A stretch of 64,000 nt of DNA from Lytechinus pictus (Eukaryota; Echinodermata; Echinoidea; Temnopleuroida; Toxopneustidae). The DNA is taken from positions 14,627,501-14,691,500 of the forward strand of contig NC_087253.1 in assembly GCF_037042905.1 (NCBI RefSeq), read 5' to 3'. Positions 55,701-64,000 of this stretch are shown here, in pieces (within the stretch, counting starts at the first letter, position 1; every line of letters begins with the position of its first letter). The position numbers and the translations under genes are program-made. A model generated the notes under the pieces. It was given only the letters and a program-made list of their open reading frames with translations. It ran no database searches and was not told the origin of the DNA.

Positions 55701-58149
55701 CGGTAGGATGCGAAAGCCTATGTAGTATGCCTAGCAATTGAGTCTTAGAACTCTTGTTGGAATGCTCCCCAGGGAGTGGAGAAGGTGCATACATTGTATG
55801 CGGGCATGCAAGAATCCGATGACCGGGGTAATAATATATCTGTAAAGCGCTTAGAGACGTCGTTCCGATGTGTTAAGCGCTATATAAATGCGGAATATTA
55901 TTATTATTATATACTTTTCTCATTCTCTTCAGGCTTACAATGCCTATTCCAATGGTTGCAATCAAGAGAACATTTCTTCACCCTATAATTTGATCTTTTT
56001 AATTTTTATTTTTGAAGATCCATCTAAGGGGTTTTGTCAATCGATGAAATAACTTTTGGGTAAATGGGAAATTCTTTAAAAAAAGTATGTTTCAGAAAAT
56101 AGTTCTGCAGATCTATGGTTGCTAAAAAACCACTTACATGTACATGTAAATGTGACAAAACAGATTTTGCTCAAGAATACAATTGGAAAGGAATAAAAAT
56201 TTTCCACTGATATGTGTGATAAAAATTAGGTCACAACGAACTCAGAATGGTTTTGGACCAGCACCTCTTCTGTCTACTGAACTAACCAATGAAGATGATT
56301 GATGTAAGAAGTCCTTTCTGGGGGCTACTGATCTCCATGTCCCTCGAGGCATTCGGGAGAAGATAGGAGACGCTGAGGATCTCAACAGCATCGCTCATGT
56401 TTGCCCAACCACAAACCAGAAGCAAGATGACATGGAACTTCCCAAATCCTGAGGAAGAAAGAAAGAAAAAAACTCAATGGCATCATCAAGATTATTTGTA
56501 AATTGAAAACCGTGAATGTTATCAAGCAAGTAAAAGAAAGAATGGACTTGTTTAGATTCAAATCTTAGGGAACGTGTCATATCAGCAAGATTATTTGTAA
56601 ACTATGAATGTACATGTATTACAAGTATATGAAAGAATAGAGTTGTTTTGATTATAAATTGAAGGAATCTTTAAGGCAGCGATGAGCCTCACATTTGCAA
56701 ATCCACAAACTGGAAGCTGACATGAAATTTCCTGAGAGCTATTTCTGAATGGCGTTGAGCTGTTCATATAATCCAAATATTCATGTAGTATTTCCAGGTC
56801 TAACTAACATCAAAAATGAAATTGAAATGGGGGGAGGGCAAGGGGATCCCTTATTCATGACCTTTTTTTTACTTGTGATTTTTGTTGAACTGGAAATGTT
56901 CCGTTTGATTTGTGATTAACATGTTTTAAAATTAATTTTTGTTTTGCTTGTCATTTCTTTTTTTGGGGGACCCCCCCCCCCAAACACACACACACCCACT
57001 TAATCTTGGATCCACCCCTGGGAAGGAATTATGTCTTACCTGCTGCTTCTATTGCACTGCTAAAGTTCCCTCTGTTTGGATTTCCTGAAGGAATATAAAC
57101 CAAGAAAGAAATTGAACTACACATTACTCATGAACCCTTTTACAATCAGCCTCAAACCAGCTGTGTCTGGTACATATAATACTTATCATTTCACTCAATC
57201 AAATCAAATGAAGGTTTGTTAGGAATTCATATAAATAATTTATGAATTTATACAAAATTAATAATTTTTTTTTTTTTCATTCACAAATTTTAGAGTGACT
57301 TGTTCCAGGCACAAATACCCCCCCCCCCCATGCCCGTGTGATTGACTGTGTGGTGTGGATGTGTTTGTTTTTGCTTTGTTACTCTGTTTAAACACTTTTT
57401 TATCATCTTCTTTGTGTACACAATCTACTAAATTGTTGTTCCTGGGGGGAACATTTAACCCACAAGCTTCGCTTTTTAGTTCCCCCCTTTTTCCTCATCT
57501 ACTATATTATTGTACATGAATTATGAAATGCATTTTTTTTCCTGCTCTCTTTATGTATGTAAATATTTAATGACTAGAAATGCATTTATAATGTTATGTG
57601 TTGTAAATATGAATTTGATTTTTTACTGATATGGAAATAAAGACATTGAACTTGAACTTGAAATATTTTAAAAATATAATACTTGTTTAAAAAGAAAATT
57701 ACACATTGCAAAGGAACAAATCAGAGAATTAAATCATACCTCCATCTTTGCCTAAATTTAATCTCTTTTCCTGTATTTGATCCATTCAGATGAATTTCCT
57801 ACTCTTTTTCTTCCTCCTCCACTTTCTAATTCTTTTCCCTCTTCCTCTTCATCTCCCTTTTTACTTTCCTCATTCTATTTCTCATTCTCCTCCCTCGACT
57901 CAATTGTCCCTTCTCCTTCTTTCTCTTTATTCTTTTTCATCTCCCTCCTCCTCTCCTTTCCACCTATTTTTCCCCCAAGTTACTTCTTTTGCACATTAAG
58001 TCCCTACCCCACTGTACAGTCCAATCATTTTTCATGATTTCCAATGACTTTCTTCATTACATACCATTGTCTTTGATCTGCACAGTTGCTAGATCCTTAT
58101 CTTCCTTTAGTCTTGTATAGTTAACATGTTGATGATTGGCAGAAGGCAT
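46713..58149 (-). CDS. SV2-like major facilitator transporter, ten coding exons
   Basis: A 12-span membrane carrier of the SV2/SVOP branch, found in vertebrates on synaptic vesicles; substrate unknown. Exons (minus): 58149-58065, 57084-57040, 56448-56287, 55268-55106, 51919-51652, 51144-51061, 50183-50005, 48836-48622, 47940-47781, 46896-46713. Phases agree; total 514 residues. Motifs: cytosolic N tail; WANMSDAVEILSVSYLLP (TM1); GSLADIQGRRQ, the MFS loop 2-3 signature; FLSGVGVGGSIPVIFCYFSE (TM4); WAVIPRD; PESPKYLLE after TM6; YYGLWMWLPELF (TM7); LPGNLVSIFLMDRLGRK (loop 8-9); WNSLSVLSVELYP (TM10). The last two match SV2 better than SVOP. The loop between TM7 and TM8 is only about 45 residues, so the large luminal domain of vertebrate SV2A-C is absent. 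Alternative: another SLC22-like carrier. Start ATG 58147-58149 follows an acceptor at about 58165. Confidence 0.88.
46867..47240 (-). repeat. Tandem copies of the last SV2-like splice acceptor
   Basis: The acceptor and first bases of exon 10 (about 46873-46915, with CTCCTGTAAAGGCAAGAGAT) recur imperfectly at about 46978, 47087 and 47203, with periods of 105-116 bp. The copy at 47087 keeps a consensus CAG acceptor on the minus strand; using it would add a few residues and a stop. Confidence 0.75.
49190..49960. repeat. GGTCTA-word element holding three MITEs
   Basis: Outer parts 49190-49340 and 49828-49960 belong to the GGTCTA-word family and are continuous with each other when the block 49345-49824 is removed. 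Confidence 0.6.
49345..49824. mobile_element. Three tandem copies of the GGGAGCGTTTCAT MITE, alternating orientation
   Basis: Copies at about 49345-49500, 49503-49660 and 49663-49824. Each has ends GGGGAGCGTTTCAT and ATGAAACG..CCC and is separated by CCAG. Copies 1 and 3 read TCCGACAAGTTGTCAGATC first; copy 2 reads in the opposite direction. A fourth copy is at 60259-60420. SV2-like intron 48837-50004. Confidence 0.85.
50518..50663. mobile_element. MITE, terminal repeat CAGGGGCCGCGGAA
   Basis: CAGGGGCCGCGGAACCGGGG at the left and CATTCCGGAGCCCCTG at the right are imperfect inverted copies; the body shares AAAAACGTAAAAAT and TTTTTGCATGGTCAG with the copy at 59754-59910. SV2-like intron 50184-51060. 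Confidence 0.7.
52090..52880. repeat. 163-165 bp tandem array (TGACCTTTGACC type)
   Basis: The landmark ATTCAACA (or ATTTAACA) occurs at 52194, 52359, 52522 and 52685, spacing 165, 163 and 163. Each unit contains TGACCTTTGACC and GGTCATGTGACCTGAAAC. About 4.5 units in SV2-like intron 51920-55105. Confidence 0.9.
52880..52950. repeat. Conserved GC-rich cap of the 163-bp array
   Basis: The array ends in a GC-rich block GACGCCGCCGCCGCCGTCGG, then AAAAGCGGCGCC and GTCTCGCTCTGCTATGCAGG, the last forming an imperfect stem with the following CAAGAC. Very different in composition from the array; it may be the end of the parent element. Confidence 0.55.
52995..53180. mobile_element. One-ended relic of the CTTACAAAGAGTTACGATTGAT MITE
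   Basis: Left end GGGCCCCGTCTTACAAAGAG followed by TTACGATTGATCCGATCAA and ATGGAAATCCAT..AATGTCAT matches the element at 60005-60258; no right end was found. Confidence 0.5.
53560..54890 (-). mobile_element. tRNA-derived SINE split by a 1.05-kb MITE
   Basis: SINE parts 53560-53826 and about 54876-54890 match the copy at 2791-3083: ATT tail, CTGCCGGGTACCC body, GATTCGAACCCACGACCCTC head. Between them a MITE runs from GGGGCGGTATTCTGAAAA (53827) to TTTTTCAGAATACCGCCCC (ends 54873). Inside, CGTGTTATCT words recur in both orientations. The head is broken inside the A-box region. Confidence 0.8.
55552..55787. repeat. Inverted repeat beside a SINE body
   Basis: CTCCACTCCCTGGGGAGCAT at about 55557 and ATGCTCCCCAGGGAGTGGAG at about 55761 are inverted copies, about 180 bp apart. 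SV2-like intron 55269-56286... lies between exons 4 and 3. Confidence 0.65.
55680..55915 (+). mobile_element. SINE or LINE 3' tail, plus orientation
   Basis: CAGGTGTTAAATGGGTACCC matches the SINE body, and GTTAAGCGCTATATAAATGC followed by (ATT)n is a typical tail. Head not recognised. Confidence 0.6.
57777..57980. repeat. Polypyrimidine tract
   Basis: About 200 bases of CT-rich sequence in the first coding intron of the SV2-like gene. Frames through it are compositional only. Confidence 0.7.
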
Positions 58150-58154
58150 TGCAT
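58107..58154 (-). promoter_or_regulatory. Overlapping upstream ORF at the SV2-like start
   Basis: An ATG at 58152-58154 lies five bases before the main ATG in another frame and opens a 15-codon ORF that ends at TAA 58107-58109. If the leader includes it, initiation at the main ATG would need leaky scanning. Confidence 0.4.
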
Positions 58155-58809
58155 CTCACGAGGGCCTGCAAAAATTCAAGAGAGTATGAAAATACAAAAA
58201 GTTATTTGAGGTACTATTTTGCGGAACACCCCGTATTTTACCCTTGTGGTCCTTCGACCCTAATTTCAGGGTTTCGTGAGGCACACCCCCATCAAAATAT
58301 AATTTTCTAGCTAGAGCCTTTTTGCTTTAGACCTAGATCTATTGACAAGTTGCACTATCAGGACTATTGCGCTTTAAATTATTCTGTCTGAAGTCTGATT
58401 CTTGTTTAGATCTGGGACTAGCTAGGGTAAATTCTAACCGGGTTACCCTTTTTTAGGTTGTTCCTAAAATTGAAGACTAAGACGTAGGAGGAGAAACAAA
58501 AAAAAAGAAGTTTTTAAAAAGTAAAATAAAATAAAAGGTAGAAAGTCCTCATTCCTCAAAAAAGGTTGAGGGCCTATTTAATTTTATTTTTAATTTAACT
58601 TGTTTTTTTTTATCATGTTAGAAAAAAAATAACAGACGAGACAGAGTGCCGGAGCCATGGGAGCTGAGAGTAACCAATGATGTCTCATTTCATTTACACT
58701 AGAATATCTGGACAAAATTCCTTTTTATGTTGTTTTTTATTTCTTATTTATTATTGCTTAAACAAGGCCATCTGTCTGTGCCGTCTGATTTAATATATTA
58801 TTAACTCAC

Positions 58810-59000
58810 GTCAACGTCACGGCAAGGCTGAGCAACAGCAACGGAGCTCGGCTCTGGTCGGTACGGCCACGGCCCGGGGGTGGAGAGGGAGCAGAGGCCA
58901 GCGGCTGTCGTGAAGAGACGAAGATTGGGGATTCAGCAGAAACCAACAACACTCAGAGTCAAAGAAAACTAAGCTATGGCCACCTTAATCTGGTAATCCA
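58810..59000 (-). promoter_or_regulatory. Probable first non-coding exon and promoter of the SV2-like gene
   Basis: A CpG- and GC-rich stretch, unlike its surroundings, ends on the minus strand in a donor GAC|GTGAGTTAA at 58810/58809. An acceptor TTTTTGCAG lies just upstream of the SV2-like ATG at about 58165. The two are compatible with one 5'UTR intron of about 640 bases. TSS not determined. Confidence 0.45.
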
Positions 59001-59295
59001 ACGTTAACGACAAAAGTACTTGAACTTCTGTCAATAAACTTATTAAATATTGTCTCACACCTTTCCAATAAGACCTAATTTGTTTGAAAACAAAAAGTAT
59101 CGTACTCTAGTCTTGTAGTTTCTTCAATCACGCAAGTCGCTTCGCGATGCTAATATTTCGACAACAAAAATAACACGAACCCGGAAGTGCACACGTGTAC
59201 GTCAATCTGCCCCCTCCCCCGTAGGTGATCTGAGGGAGGGGTGTGAGGGAGGGATAGGATTGTGGAGTTGGGAATAGACTATATATCTCTATGGA

Positions 59296-59327
59296 ATCAT
59301 GGACCTATTACGTAATAGGTCCATGAT
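59296..59327. repeat. Perfect 32-bp palindrome
   Basis: Self-complementary with no loop: half-site ATCATGGACCTATTAC followed by its exact complement, centre TACGTA. About 350 bp upstream of the presumed SV2-like first exon. A third partial copy GACCTATT follows at 59334. Confidence 0.85.
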
Positions 59328-59753
59328 GGAATAGACCTATTAAAATAGGCCTCGGGGGGCATGTCATGAAACAAATAATCCGAGATTTTCACCGACTGTT
59401 ATAAGAGCTACTGACCTCCTTGCACCTGACTGGCTCAGAGAGAAGGTCAATGACAAAAGATGATGAAAATTGAAACTTGCAGAGCTACCACCAAAAAAAG
59501 TGATAACCCAGTAATCTCTGGACTTTTTTGTCATGCACGCCATAATAATTGTGTAGAGCACCTCAATTTATTTATATGTTTTGCTAATCACGGCTGCTGT
59601 CCCATGGTCATGCATGCAGACCGGAAGATTTATAGCACCAAAGCCAAATTTAGAAAGCTAGAACGTGGACTATTTTGGGTACAATATTGGGGTAATACGA
59701 TTAGAGTTAACCCACATTGCTCCACAAAGAGTTTGCATCCAAATCCAATATCA

Positions 59754-59910
59754 GGGGCCGCGGAAGCGGGGGGAGGGCTTGGGGCCTTCAGCCTCCTCCC
59801 CACTTTTTTCCAAAACCGTGTGCAAAAACGTAAAAATGACCATAGGATTGTGATTTTTTTCATGGTCAGCCCCCCCCCCCCCCACTTTGAAAACCGTTCC
59901 GCGGCCCCTG
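59754..59910. mobile_element. MITE, terminal repeat CAGGGGCCGCGGAA, with AATAT flanks
   Basis: CAGGGGCCGCGGAAGCGGGG at the left, CGTTCCGCGGCCCCTG at the right, inverted. AATAT directly precedes and directly follows the element, which suggests a 5-bp target duplication. Same family as 50518-50663. Confidence 0.8.
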
Positions 59911-60004
59911 AATATGGGCCATATCACACATGGCACACATAATAGGCCCCTATAGGGCCCCACATTGGGAGTACACTGGGCAATATAATGGGTTATCTGC
60001 ATGG

Positions 60005-60420
60005 GCACCGTCTGGCAAAGGTTACGATTGATCCGATCAAATATGGAAATCCATCAATGTCATTTTTTTTCTTCAGGAAATGCCCACAGAGTCCTTTGAA
60101 AACAAAAAGAAGCATACTGAATTGTCAAGAAAACATCGAATATAAGTGCACTAACTAGAAAATATTTTGAACAAACATGGAGTTTAGATGTTGACGTTGC
60201 TGCATGGCTTTCCATATAGTTGTGATTGATTGGATCAATCGTAACTCTTTGTAAGACCAGGGGACCGTTTCATCAACATTTTTGTCTGACAAGTTGTCAG
60301 ATCTGACATCTTTCCTTGATTCTGATTGGCTGAGAGGCACTGTTACTATAGTAACTGTCGGATCAAATGGGACTTGTCAGATAAAACGTCCGACAAGTCC
60401 TTTCATGAAACGCTCCCCGG
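60005..60420. mobile_element. Two adjacent MITEs
   Basis: 60005-60258: GGTTACGATTGATCCGATCA and TTGGATCAATCGTAACTCTT are imperfect inverted ends, related to 52995. 60259-60420: GGGGACCGTTTCATC to GAAACGCTCCCC, a copy of the family at 49345-49824. They abut at a CCAGGGG junction. Confidence 0.75.
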
Positions 60421-63060
60421 GTCATCATGCATATCAACCCATAAGGCCTGTATGGGGGCTATGTGCATGCTTGTATTGTGCATTACCTGTGATCCATGCA
60501 GTGGGTTGTTTTTGTTTGTTATTGTTTTTGTGGAGCGACACAACAAAGGGGGAACAAGAGGGGAAAGGGAAAGGAGAGAAGAAAAGATAAGAGAAGGGAG
60601 GGACAAAAGTGAATGAAAAACAAAGGAAGGGATCATTGAAAAAAATAGGGATATATCAGTTACTTTCAGCGCTTTGCATTCGCATTATTGTCAAATACCC
60701 ATCCTGTTAAAGATGAAAAAAAAAACGCCAAAAATGTCCCGTTTTTAGGTTCAAATCGCCAAAAATTTCAGCTCACTCTTTAATTGAGCTCGTATCTTTT
60801 ATCAAAAACGTAATCATGTAAACTGTTCAGTAAGTGTTTTAAGGTCGGAATGTCAACAATTTTCTGCTCGCGCTTCGCGCACGCATCAATTATTGTTTAG
60901 TAAGATCTATAATGGTTACAAAAAGTGCTTATAATATAGAATGCCGGAATTAAAAAAAGAATTCTGCTCGAGCTTCGCACCCGCATTCTGGTTGGTGAGA
61001 TTTTATTAAAAGGACAATAATACAGGACCACCGAACCGGGGGGGGGGGCTAGGGGAACTCGTATTAACATAAAATTACTGTCTCATTGTAATTTTTTGAA
61101 TGGGCATGCAGTCCCTTTAAATCGTTCCATTAATTACCCATACAAGCCCGAGACATGAGCTGATATTTCTTTTAGATGTAGATCTTATAGACGGGACATT
61201 CTAATCACTTTCGGTAATTATGAAGAGCATGGGTATATATAAATAAATATAATTGATGCGAGCACGAAGCGCGAGTTCAAAAGTTTTGATATTAACATGG
61301 AAAACAGGACAGCTTAAGTATTCTTTCATAAAGAACAAAGTATACGAACGCAAAGCACGAGCTGATATATTTTTAAAGATTTAATTAAACTTTAAAACGG
61401 GACATTCTAATCACTTTTTATAATCATAAACATGTTTATAGCGAGCTTGAAGCTCGAGCTGATTATTATAAAAGTAAATTATATACGCTGTTTGTTATCA
61501 CGAAAATTATGGGTATATCTTCCCAAATGATGAGAGCGCAAAGGGCGATATGATCGGCCTATATCCAAATCTGAAACACGTTTTTTTTTGGCAAGAGCCA
61601 AAAAATTCCCGGTCATATCATGATAATGTAATGATATATATGGTAATGGCGTAATGAGGCAAAAATCTTGAGGGAGCCAGATTTGGCGTATCGGGCAGAA
61701 TCTATTTTGAAATTAAAAAAAAGTTGCAAGCAGGCAAAAAAAATTACATTTTTATTGCAAAAATCAAATTTTGTGAAAGATTTTGAAATGATATCCTGCA
61801 CGCCACTGTGAACAGAATTATTTTTTTATGATTGTGGGCGAAGCTCTATGAGGCATGTAGCGTGAAGAGTAAAAAAAAGGGGGGGCACAGATGGCGCATG
61901 TGCCAAAAAGCTGCTATTATGTCCCAAGCGAGCGAAGCGAGCCAGAAAAAAATTACCATTTCATGAGAGATATTTTTGACAGATAATATTCAGCAAATAA
62001 CACATCTTACATTTTCTTTCCTCCATTTCTTTTTTGTTTTTGGTTGTAATTTAAGTTAGAACTTTTGGGGGAGTGGCCCAACCCTTCCATCTTTACGCCA
62101 GTGCTATGCGGTGCGGATCTGGATCTGGGGCGGAGCCCCCGGAACCTCTTGATATCAAAGCCATTACCTTAACCATAAACCCTATAGATTGCCGCTATTT
62201 TTAATCAAATCGCGGGTATATAGTTTTATACAAAATTCAACGCAGTTGCGTAAATGAACCAAATATTTTTTGAGGGGGCACAACATATAGCTGTGGGAAA
62301 ATTTGTAAAAAGTTGCCAGCGAGGGAAGCGAGCCCAAAAAAATTCCTTTTGAAATCAAATTCTAATTCCATAGATTTTTCTGTTATATTCAACAATAATT
62401 GTTTTACATTCATTTCATTATACGTTGTCTCCTATATTTTCTTTCATTTCCCCTTGGGTGTTGAACCAAGACCTCTCCCGGCCACCCCCGGCCTGTATAT
62501 ACGCCTGTTATTGAACGTAAAGCTTGATCTAATAGGAAGGGTCCATACGAAGGGGTGGGGGGCTTATAGAGCCCTTTGAATGTTATCTGAAGAGCCCCTA
62601 TGGGGTCTGGGGCAGAGCCCAAGGTATAGCCTTTGGAGACTTAGCCAAAGTAAACATTAAGAGACTTTTTACTAGTAACTCTTGCAAGCATAAAGCTTTA
62701 CCTATATAGGTACTATAGTATATAGGGACAATACCGCATAACGATTAAGACTTTAAGAGGATGTTTCAAGCCTTAATTTGCTAATTATAAGGAATTATAA
62801 GAATTTCTGTCCTGATTGCGACCGTTATTGCATAAAATTTTGCAAGCTTATATATAACACAATGTTGTATAGGCAGTCCGTCTTTCTTCAATCCTCGGCA
62901 TGCAGCTAGTCTGCTGTGCAGACTCTGAATGGCTCGTGAAGTGGGATCTGCAGCTGGTTTGCGAAGCAAACCAGCCTGAAAGGGCGAGCGAAGCGAGCCA
63001 TTTAGTAGACCTAGTCTGCTATGCAGACTCCTTGAATCAGCTGTGATACACACACTGCAG
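60421..63060. repeat. Repeat-derived DNA with recurring GCGAGC-GAA-GCGAGC hairpins
   Basis: No gene. Short imperfect palindromes of the type GAGCGAAGCGAGC recur near 60868, 60965, 61257, 61441, 61927, 62319 and 62985, spaced 100-650 bp, among AT-rich sequence. A repeated hairpin TAGTCTGCT.TGCAGACT occurs at about 62909 and 63012. A polypurine tract lies at 60545-60630. Confidence 0.5.
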
Positions 63061-64000
63061 ATGTGGGTCTACAGTTGTAGACTAGCATGCAGCCCGGTCG
63101 TGTTAAGTTTAAGTTCTTTTTTTTTTCTTGTCCCTTTTCTTCGTTTTCAAATTTAGCATTTGGCTAATTCCAATCTACCTTCATTTCCCGCTTTTGTTTG
63201 CCATTTTGTCATCTCTTAATTCATTATTATTATTTTTTTACTAATCATGCTAAGGCCGGCCTAGCTATTGCGCAATGATTTATGTTCTTTTTTCGTTCCC
63301 TTTCCCACTTTCCTTCCGTTTTCAATTTAGTTTTCTTATCAATTTTTCCCTTTTCCTTTCCTTTTTCCTCCTTTCCCTTTTCCCTTTCCTCCCCGGCCCT
63401 TTCCCTAATTCTTTCTCCCTCCCTTTCCTTTTCCCGTTTTTTTTAATTGTTTTCCCCAGTGAAATCCGCCAGGGGGGCATGCAGCCTTCCCCCCTGACCC
63501 CCCCCCCCCTCCCCGCCTGTTGCGCCACTGCAAGTGTGTTTCGCCTCCTTAAATCAATGAGTTACACTCTGCCCCCCCCCCAAAAAAAAAAGATTCTTAA
63601 TTTTACCTTTTTTCTCTTGTCGTGTTGGGATCGGTTCGGTGATTATTGATGGGAAGCGTAATGAGGAAACTTGAAGAAACTTAAGCAGTTCAATATCACA
63701 AAGTATTTATTCATCAATATTCAGCTACAGTTCGGAGTACATGAAGATCCAGAGTATATCAGGTGATGAATATAAAATAATTTAGAAGTATCAGGTTGAG
63801 ATTCGAAGTGTAGTTGAATTAATACTGGATATACGTCTAAGTCTTGAAGTCAGTCAGTCAGGATCAGTGTGTGTCTAGTATTCTATCGTTGGTCTTCTCT
63901 CTTCTAATAATCAAGAAGTCTTATTTATATCATTAGTTTAGGGGGTGTAACAATTTAAGGTGGGAGTGATCTCTAAACTCGATCTGATTGGTCTACAGGT
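63061..64000. other. Terminal stretch, no gene seen
   Basis: CT-rich from 63280 to 63450, poly-C at 63500 and 63570, with a GGGGGGCATGCAG..CCCTGACCCC context like repeat ends. From 63640 the sequence is unique-looking and non-coding; its nature is not known. Confidence 0.3.

Noticed and set aside
63640..64000. Possible LTR at the window end
   Set aside because: A TGTAACA-like string occurs, but no paired repeat, primer-binding site or polypurine tract could be seen.

Overview
The window looks like nuclear DNA of a marine deuterostome invertebrate, most likely an echinoderm of sea-urchin type. It is AT-rich, has intron-containing genes with GT-AG splicing, long poly-C/poly-G runs, ATT/ATC microsatellites, tRNA-derived SINEs with ATT tails and very many short inverted-repeat elements. 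The species is an inference; no marker gene fixes it.

Four protein-coding genes can be supported. (1) Plus strand, 462-16028: the 3' thirteen exons of a KIF6-like kinesin-9, entering the window inside the motor domain (the P-loop exon lies upstream) and ending in a Ser-rich tail with an IQ-like motif. (2) Minus strand, 19288-22476: one large coding exon for a 1062-residue low-complexity protein of unknown function, convergent with gene 1. (3) Minus strand, 36654-40923: a two-exon PPP1R15 (GADD34/CReP) homologue, the PP1 regulatory subunit that directs eIF2-alpha dephosphorylation; its KVRF motif is created across the splice junction. A 147-codon ORF and a perfect CRE lie just upstream. (4) Minus strand, 46713-58149: a ten-exon SV2-like major facilitator transporter of 514 residues, reconstructed exon by exon with consistent phases.

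The rest is introns and intergenic DNA dense with mobile elements. Best supported: a 258-bp hAT-type MITE with an exact 8-bp target duplication (44687-44944); a second copy (5052-7154) that carries a 1.8-kb element made of AACTGG/CCAGTT words, including a 311-bp higher-order array; a 3.6-kb foldback palindrome (24969-28604); TTAA-flanked MITEs; a 5'-truncated non-LTR retrotransposon; a 163-bp tandem array; a SINE split by a 1-kb MITE; and three tandem copies of one MITE family in alternating orientation.

The four genes show no evident shared pathway; this is ordinary eukaryotic gene spacing, not an operon. The most notable points are the basic loop-12 insertion in the kinesin motor, the split KVRF motif, the foldback element, the nested hAT/AACTGG element and the tandemly copied splice acceptor in the last SV2-like intron. 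All exon calls come from reading frame, splice consensus and protein similarity recalled from family knowledge; no alignment or transcript data were available.
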